Assembly (NCBI GenBank): GCA_016874295.1
Contig: VGUH01000002.1
Coordinates: forward strand, 1 to 64,000
DNA: 64,000 nucleotides
DNA from: Gammaproteobacteria bacterium
GTDB taxonomy: Bacteria; Pseudomonadota; Gammaproteobacteria; Steroidobacterales; Steroidobacteraceae
Direction of reading: 5' to 3'
Shown: positions 42,203 through 50,416 of the stretch, one piece after another
Layout of the letters: each line of letters opens with the position of its first letter
Numbering within the stretch: the stretch's first letter is position 1
Program-made: the position numbers and the translations under genes
Notes under the pieces: model-generated
Seen by the model: the letters and a program-made list of their open reading frames with translations, nothing else
Database searches by the model: none
What the model was told of the DNA's origin: nothing

Positions 42203-43636
42203 GTGGGAAGCAATCGCATCGAAACCGCCGAGTTTTCCGGGCGCGTGCTGTTGGTCGGCTGCGGCAGCATCGGCCAGGCCATGCTGCCGCTGCTGCGCCG
42301 TCATCTCGCGCTGCCCGAGGACGGGCTCACCGTGCTGGAGGCGGGCGAGCAGGGCCGCGCGCTCGCCGCCGCGAACCAGGCGAAGTTCGTCCATTGCCAC
42401 CTGAAGCCCTCGACCTACCAGCGCGAGTTGCGCCGCCGGCTCAGGTCCGGCGATCTGCTGCTCAATCTCTCCGTGGATGTTTCGAGCCTCGATCTCGTGG
42501 AGTGGTGCTCCGCGCACGGCGTGCTGTACGTCGATACCTCGATCGAGCCCTGGCCCGGCGTGTTCGACAACCCGATGCTGACCATGCGCGAGCGCACCAA
42601 TTACCGTACGCGCGAGGACATGCTGAAGCTCGGCCGCCGGCTCCCGCCCGGCGCGCCCACCGCGGTCGTCGATCACGGCGCGAACCCTGGCCTGGTCTCG
42701 CACTTCGTGAAGCAGGCCCTGCTCGACCTCGCGACCGGGCTCGGCAAGGCGACGGATACGCCGCCCGACCAGCCCGGCTGGGCGGCGCTCGCGCGCAACC
42801 TGGGAGTGACGCTGATCCAGATCTCGGAGCGCGACACGCAGGCAACCGACCGGCCGAAGCGCCCGAACGAGTTCGTCAACACCTGGTCGATCGACGGCTT
42901 CGTGGACGAGCTGATGCAGCCGTCCGAGCTCTCGCTCGGCACCTCGGAACCCCGCAAGCCCTCGGGCTCGCACTGGCACCGGCCGCGCTGCGGCTCCATC
43001 TACCTGCACCGCCCCGGCGGCGCCACCTATGCGCGCAGCTGGCTGCCGTCATCCGGCGGCTTCCAGGGCCTGCTGATGACGCACGACGAGGTGTTCTCGA
43101 TCGCCGACTACCTGTCGCTGCGTCAGGGCGCGAAGTTCGAGTACCGCCCGACCGTGATGTTCGTGTATCACCCCTGCGACGACGCGATGCTGTCGACGCT
43201 CGAACTCGAGGGCCGCGGCTGGTCGCTGCAGCCGACGCGGCGCATCATCCGCGCCGAGATCGTGACCGGCATGGACGAGCTCGGCGTGCTGCTCGCCGGC
43301 CACGGGAAGAACGCCTACTGGTTCGGCTCGCAGCTCTCGATCACCGAAGCGCGCCGCCACGTGCCGTACACCAACGCCACCTGCCTGCAGGTCGCGGCCG
43401 GCGCGCTCGGCGCGGCGATTTGGGCGATCCGCAATCCTCGGGAGGGTCTCCGCGAAGCGGACCAGCTCGATTTCCGTGCGGTGCTCGAGATTGCGCGGCC
43501 CTACCTCGGATCGCTGGTCGGCGCCTACACGGACTGGACGCCGCTGCAGGGCCGCGGGGAGCTGTTCAGCGAGAACCTGGTGCCCGACCAGCCCTGGCTG
43601 CTGCAGAACGTCTGCGCGCGCCAGTGGCATTCCTGA
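42203..43636 (+). CDS. hss: Homospermidine synthase
   Basis: A 477-residue saccharopine dehydrogenase-fold enzyme: VLLVGCGSIGQAMLPLLRRH (NAD Rossmann motif), DTSIEPWPG, VDHGANPGLVSHFVK, and SGGFQGLLMTHDEVFS. It condenses putrescine (and spermidine's or another putrescine's aminobutyl part) to homospermidine with NAD as prosthetic group. GTG start at 42203. The window also has agmatine deiminase (52955-54037), which supplies N-carbamoylputrescine on the route to putrescine, so homospermidine is likely a main polyamine here (inference). Confidence 0.9.
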   Translation: MGSNRIETAEFSGRVLLVGCGSIGQAMLPLLRRHLALPEDGLTVLEAGEQGRALAAANQAKFVHCHLKPSTYQRELRRRLRSGDLLLNLSVDVSSLDLVEWCSAHGVLYVDTSIEPWPGVFDNPMLTMRERTNYRTREDMLKLGRRLPPGAPTAVVDHGANPGLVSHFVKQALLDLATGLGKATDTPPDQPGWAALARNLGVTLIQISERDTQATDRPKRPNEFVNTWSIDGFVDELMQPSELSLGTSEPRKPSGSHWHRPRCGSIYLHRPGGATYARSWLPSSGGFQGLLMTHDEVFSIADYLSLRQGAKFEYRPTVMFVYHPCDDAMLSTLELEGRGWSLQPTRRIIRAEIVTGMDELGVLLAGHGKNAYWFGSQLSITEARRHVPYTNATCLQVAAGALGAAIWAIRNPREGLREADQLDFRAVLEIARPYLGSLVGAYTDWTPLQGRGELFSENLVPDQPWLLQNVCARQWHS

Positions 43637-43640
43637 CCGG

Positions 43641-43655
43641 AGGGGTCTGACCCCT
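43641..43655. terminator. Palindrome between convergent genes
   Basis: AGGGGTCTGACCCCT forms a 7-bp stem with a single-base centre, four bases after the homospermidine synthase stop and 10 bases before the convergent gene end. No U-run follows, so it is at most a weak or bidirectional terminator; it also resembles a short repeat motif scattered in related genomes. Confidence 0.4.
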
Positions 43656-43664
43656 GCGGTAACT

Positions 43665-44057
43665 CTACGGCAGCTGGATGCCGCCCTTCCCGCCCATGCT
43701 CTTGAGGCCGGCGGCCGTGCCCGCATCCGGAATCACGATCGACGACGCCGCCTGGCGGCGCAGTTCCTGCAGCTCGCGCGCTGCTTCATCGATCGCCTGC
43801 TGGGCCGCCGGGCCGAATTGCGCGACCGCCTCGGCCAGCGTGCTCGCCGGCAATTCGAACGAGAGCGGCAGCGAGCCCATGGGCGTCATGATCGTCGCCT
43901 GGCCGATGAACAGGACCGCGCGCGACGGATCGTCGCTGCCGTCGGACTTCACGGGCGTCATGCGCCGGACCGTGCCGACGCGCTGGTCGGTGAACACGTC
44001 CTCGCGGTACAGCGCGTCCGCGCTCATCCGCGCATCCATGGGCTTCTCGGTGCTCAT
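43665..44057 (-). CDS. Conserved-looking hypothetical cytoplasmic protein
   Basis: 130 residues from ATG 44057 (MSTEKPMDARMSADALYRED). Beta-rich centre with VFTDQRVGTVRRMTPV and VLFIGQATIMTPMGSLPLSF, then an amphipathic helix STLAEAVAQFGPAAQQAIDE and a Gly/Lys tail. No signal peptide or membrane segment. I do not recognise the family. Its start is 20 bases downstream of the LOG gene end on the same strand, so it is probably the last gene of the ppc-LOG unit. Confidence 0.65.
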   Translation of the reverse strand: MSTEKPMDARMSADALYREDVFTDQRVGTVRRMTPVKSDGSDDPSRAVLFIGQATIMTPMGSLPLSFELPASTLAEAVAQFGPAAQQAIDEAARELQELRRQAASSIVIPDAGTAAGLKSMGGKGGIQLP

Positions 44058-44076
44058 AAGGGCGATTTTATCCGAA

Positions 44077-44637
44077 TCAGCGTATCGCCGCGAAATCGAT
44101 CGCCGGCAGCACGCCCTCGGGACCCGCCACGACCGTCCACACCGCCACGGGGCCCGCGTCCATAAACCGCTGGTCGATCGCCGCCCGAAGCTGCGCGAGC
44201 AGCGCATCGTAGTAGCCGCGCGTGTTGACGATCACGATCGGTCCGCTGAACAGCCCGAGGCGCTTCAGCGTCACCGCCTCGAACAGCTCCTCGAGCGTCC
44301 CGGTGCCGCCCGGCAGCGCGACCACCGCCGAGGCGCGCGTCAGCATCTCGTGCTTGCGCGTGCGCATGTCCTCGACCACGTGCAGCTCCGTCAGGTCGTC
44401 ATGGCCCCACTCGAGGTCGACCATGAAGCGCGGGATCACGCCGACGATGCGCCCGCCCGCGGCGAGCGCACCCTCGGCGAGCGCGCCCATCAAGCCTGCG
44501 CGCCCGCCGCCGTAGACGACCGTGCACCCTGCAGATGCGAGCAGCCGGCCGAGTGCGCGGGCAGTCTCGCGATAGGCGTCGTCGCTGGCCTCGCTGGAGC
44601 CGCAGTACACGCAGACGCTGCGCGGCTCCGCAGCCAT
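44077..44637 (-). CDS. LOG-family nucleoside monophosphate phosphoribohydrolase
   Basis: A 186-residue protein. SVCVYCGSSEASDDAYRETA, VVYGGGRAGLMGALAEGALA and the signature PGGTGTLEELFEAVT with the MRTRKHEM motif define the LOG (formerly lysine decarboxylase-like) family. These cleave the N-glycosidic bond of nucleoside 5'-monophosphates and, in cytokinin-making species, activate cytokinin ribotides. The ATG overlaps the stop of ppc (ATGA at 44637), an unusual coupling. Most bacterial members act in nucleotide salvage or clean-up; the true substrate is not clear here. Confidence 0.88.
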   Translation of the reverse strand: MAAEPRSVCVYCGSSEASDDAYRETARALGRLLASAGCTVVYGGGRAGLMGALAEGALAAGGRIVGVIPRFMVDLEWGHDDLTELHVVEDMRTRKHEMLTRASAVVALPGGTGTLEELFEAVTLKRLGLFSGPIVIVNTRGYYDALLAQLRAAIDQRFMDAGPVAVWTVVAGPEGVLPAIDFAAIR

Positions 44638-47357
44638 CAGCCGGTCGCCTGCAGCGCGAGCGCGATCCCGGATACGCTCGCGAGCAGCGCCTCGAAGATC
44701 GCCGTGTCCTCGCGCCCGCCGGCGCGCCAGCGGCGCAGCAGGTCCACTTGCATCAGGTGCATCGGGTCGCCATAGGGAGCACGCAGTACCGTCGAGCGCT
44801 GCAGTGCCGGGCGGCGATCGAGCAGCTCCTGGCCGCCCTGGATCTCGGTGAGCCAGCGCTTCGCGAGCGCGTGCTCGCGCCGGATCTCGGCGCCGATGCC
44901 GGCTGCGCCGTCGCCCGCGAGCGCCTCGTAGTGCGCGGCGATGTCGAGGTCCGCGCGCACCAGGTCGAGCTCCACGTCGTCGAGCAGCTTCGCGAGAAAG
45001 GCCCAGTCGGCCGCTGCGCCCCGGATCGCCTCGATGCCATGCTCGCGCGCGGCGGCCTCGAGCCCGGTGCCGATGCCGTACCAGCCGGGGAGCACGTGGC
45101 GGCTCTGCATCCAGGCGTAGACCCACGGCACGGGCCGCATCGCGGCGACGCCCTCGCGGGCACGTCCGGCGACGCGCCCGCCGATGTGCATCCGCTCGAT
45201 CACGTCGATCGGCGTCACGTCGCGAAAGAAGCACGGGAACTCCGGGCGCTCGTGCATCAGCGCGCGATAACGCGCGGCGCTCGCCGCGGCGATGCTGCCC
45301 ATCAGCGCGTGCAGCTCCCGCTCGCGTGCCGCCGCGCGCGGCTGCTCGATGCGGTCCATCGCGACCGCGAACACCGCCTTCTCGAAGCTGCGCAACGCGA
45401 TGCGCCTGAGGCCGTAGCCGTTGCCGATGCCCTCGCCCTGCTCGGTCGCTCGCAGCCGCCCGCGCGTCGCGCCGTCCGGCGCGTCCTCGACCAGCTGCTC
45501 GATCGGCCCGCCGCCGCGGCTCGAAGGCCCGCCGCGGCCGTAGAACAGCGCGAGGTCGACGCCGGCCCCGGCCGCGGCCGCGACCAGCTCGACCTGGGCC
45601 TGGTAGATCGCGTGCCGCGAGGCCGCGATGCCGGCCTCCTGGTTGCTCTCGGAATAGCCGAGCAGCACGGACTGCCGGCCCCCGCGGGCGGCGAGGTGCC
45701 GCCGGTAGCTCGGCTCGGCGAGCAGCGACTTCAGCACGCCGCCCGCGCCCTCGAGCGCCGCCATGGACTCGAGCGCGGGCACGATGTCGATCGGCACCTC
45801 GCCGACTGCGCGATCGGTGATGTCGGCCCAGCGCGCGAGCAGCAGCACGGACAGCACGTCGTCCGCGGACTCCGTGCCGCTCACCACGTAGTCGCCGACC
45901 GCCCGCTCGCCGAACTTGCTGCGGCCCTGGATCATCGCCTCGAACACCGCGAGCGTGCGCCGGCCGGTCGCATCGAAGCCGGCGGCAGGGCCGCGGTCGC
46001 GCGTGATCGAGTCGCACAGCGCGCGGCTGCGCGCCTCCGGGGCGAGACCTTCCCAGTCCGGCCGGCCGAGGCCCTGCGCCACGACCTCGCGGTGCACCGA
46101 GGCGTGCTGGCGCACGTCGAGCGTCGCGAGATGGAAGCCGAAGGTGAGCGCCCGGCACAGCAGGCGCTCGACCGGAAACAGGCCCGCGTGCCGCCCGTGA
46201 TTGGCCGCGAGGCTCGCCGCGACCAGCTGGATGTCGCGCACGAACTGGTCCGCGGACTCGTAGTGGTTCGGCCGGCCCTCGTAGGTGATGCGCAGCCGCT
46301 CCGCCACTTGGCCGAGGAAAATCCGGTAAGGCATGCGGTCGTGGCGGGTCGAAGCGGCCTCGCGCGCCTTGGGCAGCAGGATGTCGTACTCGGCGATGCG
46401 CGCCTCAAGCTCGCGGCTCGCGCCGACCCGCCCCGCGCTCTGCGAGAGCTTCTCTGCGAGCGCCTGGCACTCCTGGAAGTAGGCCGAGATCACGCGCTGC
46501 TGCTGGCGCAGCAGCGTTTCGCGGATCGACTTCGCGTGCACCTCGTCGTTGCCGTCCATGTCGCCGCCCACCCAGCTGCCGAAGCGCAGCACGAGCGGCA
46601 TGCGCCCGAGCTCGGGCGGCGTCCCGAACACGGCCTGCATCCAGAGCGCGATCTCCTCGTACAGAGCCGGCACCACGCGGTAGACGACCTCGGCGAGATA
46701 GAAGAGCGCGTGCTCACGCTCGTCCGCGACGGTGAGGCGCTCGCGCGGGTGCGCCTCGGTCTGCCACCCCGAGGTGACCTCCATGCGGATGCGCTCCCAG
46801 ACCGAGCGGCGCTCGAACGGCGTCAGCGTCGGGTCGAGGCGCTCGAGCATCATGTCGGCGATCTGCTGGTGCTTGCGCAGGATCGTGCGCCGCGCGGACT
46901 CGGTGGGGTGCGCGGTAAAGACCGGATGGATCGTGACGCCGGAAAGCAGTTCGAGCACCTTCTGCGCGTCGTAGCCGGCGCGCTTCAGCTTGTGCATGCA
47001 GTCGCCAATGCCGCCCGGCTGCGGCCGCTCGCTGTGCAGGAGGTATTCGCGCCGGCGGCGGACGCGATGCACGCGCTCGGCGAGATTCACCACCTCGAAC
47101 CACGTGCTGAAGGCCCGGATCAGGTCGCGCGCCTCGCCGGGCCCGCGTCCCGCGGTACGCGCCACCAGTTCGACCGCGCTCTCCGCCCGGCCTTCGCGCC
47201 GGCCGATCGCGGCCAGCCGGTCCCCCTCGACCAGGCTGAAGAGCCGTTCGCCGCCCTGGTCGCGCAGCACTTCGCCGACCAAGCCGCCGAGCGCGTGCAC
47301 GTCTTCGCGGAGCGCCGCGTCCTTTTCCGGGAACTGCAGGTTCTGGCGCTGAATCAA
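44637..47357 (-). CDS. ppc: Phosphoenolpyruvate carboxylase, with unusual active-site substitutions
   Basis: A 906-residue PEPC: TAHPTESARR (catalytic H150), RFGSWVGGDMDGN, LATLDVRQHAS, LLGYSESNQEAGIAAS, LFYGRGGPSSRGGGP and a final LALQATG. It carboxylates PEP to oxaloacetate, refilling the TCA cycle. Three positions differ from canonical enzymes: the Lys of GYSDSxKDAG (E. coli K546) is Q573, the His of FHGRGG (H579) is Y606, and the C-terminal NTG reads ATG. The arginines (R608, R614) that bind PEP are kept. Length is normal. The enzyme may therefore be kinetically altered or have another role. It is upstream of, and coupled to, the LOG gene. Confidence 0.88.
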   Translation of the reverse strand: MIQRQNLQFPEKDAALREDVHALGGLVGEVLRDQGGERLFSLVEGDRLAAIGRREGRAESAVELVARTAGRGPGEARDLIRAFSTWFEVVNLAERVHRVRRRREYLLHSERPQPGGIGDCMHKLKRAGYDAQKVLELLSGVTIHPVFTAHPTESARRTILRKHQQIADMMLERLDPTLTPFERRSVWERIRMEVTSGWQTEAHPRERLTVADEREHALFYLAEVVYRVVPALYEEIALWMQAVFGTPPELGRMPLVLRFGSWVGGDMDGNDEVHAKSIRETLLRQQQRVISAYFQECQALAEKLSQSAGRVGASRELEARIAEYDILLPKAREAASTRHDRMPYRIFLGQVAERLRITYEGRPNHYESADQFVRDIQLVAASLAANHGRHAGLFPVERLLCRALTFGFHLATLDVRQHASVHREVVAQGLGRPDWEGLAPEARSRALCDSITRDRGPAAGFDATGRRTLAVFEAMIQGRSKFGERAVGDYVVSGTESADDVLSVLLLARWADITDRAVGEVPIDIVPALESMAALEGAGGVLKSLLAEPSYRRHLAARGGRQSVLLGYSESNQEAGIAASRHAIYQAQVELVAAAAGAGVDLALFYGRGGPSSRGGGPIEQLVEDAPDGATRGRLRATEQGEGIGNGYGLRRIALRSFEKAVFAVAMDRIEQPRAAARERELHALMGSIAAASAARYRALMHERPEFPCFFRDVTPIDVIERMHIGGRVAGRAREGVAAMRPVPWVYAWMQSRHVLPGWYGIGTGLEAAAREHGIEAIRGAAADWAFLAKLLDDVELDLVRADLDIAAHYEALAGDGAAGIGAEIRREHALAKRWLTEIQGGQELLDRRPALQRSTVLRAPYGDPMHLMQVDLLRRWRAGGREDTAIFEALLASVSGIALALQATG

Positions 47358-47378
47358 GCATTCACCCGCGAGCAGCGC

Positions 47379-47861
47379 TCAGTGATGATGGCCGCCCGGC
47401 CCGTGCACGTGCCCGTGCGAGACTTCCTCGTGAGTCGCACGGCGCACATCGGCCACTTCGACCGAAAAACGCAGCGTGCGACCGGCCAGCGGATGGTTGC
47501 CGTCCAGCGTGACGAAGTCCCGCTCGACCTTCACCACCGACACGATTCGCGCGCCGCGCGCGCCGCTGGTCCGCAGCTGCATCCCGGGAGCGAGCTCGGT
47601 TCCCGCGGGAAAGCGGCTGCGCGGCACGATCTCCACGAGTCGCTCGTCGCGCAGCCCGTAGCCCTGCTCCGGCGCCACGGTGACGTCCAGCTTGTCGCCG
47701 GCACCGCGGCCGTCGAGCGCGCGCTCGAGGCCCGGGACGATGTTGCCCTTGCCGTGCAGGTAGGCGAGCGGACCGCGACCGCTCGAGGAATCGATCACGG
47801 CACCCTGTTCGTCGCGCAGCGTGTAGTGGATGGTCACGACCTTGTTCCTGGCAATCTGCAC
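47379..47861 (-). CDS. slyD: FKBP-type peptidyl-prolyl isomerase (SlyD-like)
   Basis: 160 residues: VVTIHYTLRDEQGAVIDSSS, GPLAYLHGKGNIVPGLERAL and an insert-in-flap chaperone domain, then a tail ending GHVHGPGGHHH. The His-rich tail is the nickel-binding feature of SlyD, shortened here. It acts as a cytoplasmic prolyl isomerase and chaperone for maturation of metalloenzymes. ATG 47861, a monocistron 21 bases upstream of ppc on the same strand. Confidence 0.87.
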   Translation of the reverse strand: MQIARNKVVTIHYTLRDEQGAVIDSSSGRGPLAYLHGKGNIVPGLERALDGRGAGDKLDVTVAPEQGYGLRDERLVEIVPRSRFPAGTELAPGMQLRTSGARGARIVSVVKVERDFVTLDGNHPLAGRTLRFSVEVADVRRATHEEVSHGHVHGPGGHHH

Positions 47862-47945
47862 GGTGCCTCCGGCGCGGCTGGCGGACGCGCATGTTAGCGC
47901 CTTGGTGCCGTGCGCGGAACCGCGAGACCCCGTAATTGAATGCGG

Positions 47946-48239
47946 TCATGCATTCACGCTCCGGGAGGCCCTGGTCGCTTTCGACCCGGCCGGCTCGCCG
48001 CGTCGCGGTTGACCTCGGACAGGCGGCTTTCCGGCCTGTAGACCGACATGAGCGCGTCGATCCGTCGCATCTCCGCCATCACGGCGTCGATCGCGGCGCT
48101 GGCCGCGACGGAATCCTCGTGCCAGAGCTCGACCGCGATGCGCGTGCCCATGATCGCCTCTTCCCGCGCGAACCACTCGGCGCGGACAGCGGTATTGCCG
48201 GCGAGGAACAGCGTGACCGCGAGCAAAAAACGGCGCATC
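47946..48239 (-). pseudogene. ApbE (FAD:protein FMN transferase), N-terminal fragment
   Basis: ATG 48239 starts MMRRFLLAVTLFLAGNTAVR (signal peptide), then IMGTRIAVELWHED, IDAVMAEMRRIDALMSVYRP and SRLSEVNRDAASRPG. These are the start of ApbE, which attaches FMN to periplasmic redox proteins. After about 85 residues the sequence becomes Arg/Pro-rich and stops at 47946. The remaining 230 residues with the FAD and Mg sites are gone. Divergent from the SYLF gene with 74 bases between starts. Confidence 0.75.
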
Positions 48240-48313
48240 ATGGCGCCCCAGTGTGGACGATGAATCAGTCGTCGCACAACAGCGACAGTGCACAACACGA
48301 CAGGAAAGACCTC

Positions 48314-49138
48314 ATGAAGCGGATTGCGAACCTCTTCGGCGCGCTGGCCGCCGCCAGCCTGCTGACCCTGCCTGCGGCAGCCGAAACGAGCGATGCGGCG
48401 GCCACGGGCTCCGGCGAGGCGGCAACCATCACCAACGCGATGACCGTGCTGCGCGATCTGCGGGCCATCCCGGACCAGTGGATCCCGGATCTACTCCTCT
48501 CCAGAGCTGAAGGCATCATCATCCTGCCGTCCAATGTGAAGGTTGCGGCGTTCTGGTTCGGAGCCCGGTTCGGCGACGGCGTCATGCTGGTGCGCAACAA
48601 GGACCGGAGCTGGAGCAATCCCGTATTCGTGAGGATGCGCGGTGGCAGTTTCGGAGCGCAGTTCGGCGGGCAGGTGTCCGACATCGTTCTCGTGCTGACG
48701 ACCCGCGACAGCATCGAAGGCATCACCGACGGCAAGCTGACGCTCGGTGCTGACGCGTCTGCCGTCGCGGGCCCGGTGGGGCGCACGGCATCCGCAGCGA
48801 CGAGCGTCAGTTTCGATGCCGAAGTGTATTCGTACGCCAAGTCCCAGGGACTTTTCCTCGGTGTCTCGCTGGAGAACAACGGGATCTTCATCGGCAAGAA
48901 GGCGAACCGCCGCTTCCACGGCACCGAAAGCGCGGCAGACATCCTGGCGAACCGCACGCCCGCGCCGGCGCCGGCGCCGGAACTCGTGGCCGAGGTGACC
49001 AGGCTGACGTCGGATGCCCAGGCCGCGGTTGCCACCCAGGAAGCGGCGAAGCCGGCGGAACCCGCGGCGGCACCGAGCGAGGCGAAAACCTACCCGCTGC
49101 CGGATCCCGAGCCGGGCGCTGAGCCGAACGGCAACTAG
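48314..49138 (+). CDS. SYLF/YSC84-type lipid-binding protein
   Basis: 274 residues with a signal peptide ([17 protein letters not shown]). The SYLF domain follows: [40 protein letters not shown] and [24 protein letters not shown]. The family (eukaryotic SH3YL1/Ysc84 and bacterial relatives) binds phosphoinositide-like or other lipids; the bacterial role is unclear. A Pro/Ala/Glu-rich C-terminal tail follows. It is placed beside a broken apbE and convergent with msrA, with stop codons overlapping (CTAG). Confidence 0.85.
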   Translation: MKRIANLFGALAAASLLTLPAAAETSDAAATGSGEAATITNAMTVLRDLRAIPDQWIPDLLLSRAEGIIILPSNVKVAAFWFGARFGDGVMLVRNKDRSWSNPVFVRMRGGSFGAQFGGQVSDIVLVLTTRDSIEGITDGKLTLGADASAVAGPVGRTASAATSVSFDAEVYSYAKSQGLFLGVSLENNGIFIGKKANRRFHGTESAADILANRTPAPAPAPELVAEVTRLTSDAQAAVATQEAAKPAEPAAAPSEAKTYPLPDPEPGAEPNGN

Positions 49139-49788
49139 CCGAGCGCAAGCCCGGCGGGACAGGCGATGCCCGTTCCGCCGAGCCCGCAGTCGCCGCCGGG
49201 ATTCTTCGCCAGGTACTGCTGGTGGTAGTCCTCGGCGTAGAAGAACTCCAGTGCCGGGCCGACCTCGGTCGTGATCCCGGCGCCGTGTCCCGCCGCCGCG
49301 AACGCGCGCTGGTAGGCGACTTTCGACGCGCGGGCAGCGTTCAACTGAGCGTCGTTTACCGCGTAGATCGCCGACCGGTACTGCGTGCCGACGTCATCGC
49401 CCTGGCGCATGCCCTGGGTCGGGTCGTGGCTCTCCCAGAACGCTTTCAGAAGCGCTGCGTAGGAGATCCGCTTCGGATCGAACACCACGCGCACGACTTC
49501 CGTGTGCCCGGTGTCACCGGTGCAGACCTCGCGATAGGTCGGATTCGGCGTCGAGCCGCCCGCGTAGCCGGCCGCGGTCGACCACACGCCCGGCAGCTCC
49601 CAGAACAGGCGCTCCGCGCCCCAGAAGCAACCCATGCCGAACAGCGCGAGCTCGAGGCCGTCGGGGAACGGCGGCGCGAGCCGATGGCCGTTCACGAAAT
49701 GCTGCCCGGTAACCGCCATGGCCTGCGCCCTGCCCGGCAGGACCTCGGCCGGCGTCGGCATCGTCGTCTTGCGCTGCGGGTCGGCCAC
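49135..49788 (-). CDS. msrA: Peptide-methionine (S)-S-oxide reductase MsrA
   Basis: 217 residues. [20 protein letters not shown] holds the catalytic Cys, with [29 protein letters not shown] and QYRSAIY; the C-terminal Cys-bearing tail ([16 protein letters not shown]) supplies resolving cysteines. It reduces methionine-S-sulfoxide in oxidised proteins. The N-terminal 40 residues extend beyond the minimal domain without a signal peptide. ATG 49788 or an internal ATG at 49761 may be used. Confidence 0.92.
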   Translation of the reverse strand: MADPQRKTTMPTPAEVLPGRAQAMAVTGQHFVNGHRLAPPFPDGLELALFGMGCFWGAERLFWELPGVWSTAAGYAGGSTPNPTYREVCTGDTGHTEVVRVVFDPKRISYAALLKAFWESHDPTQGMRQGDDVGTQYRSAIYAVNDAQLNAARASKVAYQRAFAAAGHGAGITTEVGPALEFFYAEDYHQQYLAKNPGGDCGLGGTGIACPAGLALG

Positions 49789-49813
49789 GCGCGCATCTTA
49801 CAATGTGCCCGCC

Positions 49814-50071
49814 ATGCACAGGCTCAAGTCCGACCTGTTCGGCACGGTGTGGCGCGGCGAGGCCGGCGGCCACGAGAACATCCGCCACCTGCTGGAGCAC
49901 AAGCGCAGCAACTGCCCCGCCCGGCTGACCGCGCGCGAGCGACGCATCCTCGCGACTCCGTCCGCGGCATCGCGCACCTGGGCGGCGACCGGCAAGCGCG
50001 CGTACACTTTCCTGACGCGCCGCGTCATCGGCTGGTCCGACCGCGAGGGCGCGGGCGACCGCCAGCACTAG
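49814..50071 (+). CDS. Small basic hypothetical protein
   Basis: 85 residues from ATG 49814: MHRLKSDLFGTVWRGEAGG then HENIRHLLEHKRSNCPARLT and AYTFLTRRVIGWSDREGAGD. The first residues resemble the start of lipopolysaccharide-kinase-like proteins (LKxDxFGxVWR), but nothing after that fits. It is divergent from msrA with 25 bases between the starts and may be a truncated kinase relic or a genuine small basic protein. Confidence 0.4.
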   Translation: MHRLKSDLFGTVWRGEAGGHENIRHLLEHKRSNCPARLTARERRILATPSAASRTWAATGKRAYTFLTRRVIGWSDREGAGDRQH

Positions 50072-50100
50072 GCCGCCGCGCGGCGATCCGCTATCGTGGC

Positions 50101-50358
50101 GTGGTGGCGATCTCGAACGAGCACAACCTGAACGCGCCGCTGCCGGCCGCGAAGCCGTTCGGCATCCGCGCGCGGCTGCGCCCGGGCGACCCCTTCACGC
50201 GGCTGGTCGGCGGCGACTGGCAGAAGCTGCACTGGTTCGCGACCGAGCGCGAGCGCGACCAGGCGCTCGCCGACATGGCGGCCTGCCACGTCTACTCGCG
50301 CCGTGGCGACGAGCCGACGGTCGTCTACGAGAAGGTCTCCGCAGCCGCCGCGCGCTGA
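50101..50358 (+). CDS. Small hypothetical protein
   Basis: 85 residues with a GTG start (50101 or 50104), reading AISNEHNLNAPLPAAKPFGIRARL and PFTRLVGGDWQKLHWFATERE with YSRRGDEPTVVYEKVS at the end. Small, charged, no signal peptide. The pattern (WFATERERDQALADM near the middle) fits small conserved proteins of unknown function in proteobacteria. It follows the preceding small gene by 29 bases. Confidence 0.5.
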   Translation: MVAISNEHNLNAPLPAAKPFGIRARLRPGDPFTRLVGGDWQKLHWFATERERDQALADMAACHVYSRRGDEPTVVYEKVSAAAAR

Positions 50359-50416
50359 GACCGCCCGGCGGATCCGGCCGCCCGGCCGGCGATTCACAAC
50401 TGCCTATAATGACGCC

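Noticed and set aside
39183-42404. A 1073-codon open frame on the plus strand
   Set aside because: It runs antisense through the permease and amidohydrolase genes, is Arg/Gly/His-rich without any family motif, and is an effect of GC-rich codon use on the opposite strand.
44535-47897. A 1120-codon open frame on the plus strand opposite ppc
   Set aside because: Ala/Arg-rich shadow of ppc; no signal, domain or start site; ppc on the other strand is fully recognisable.
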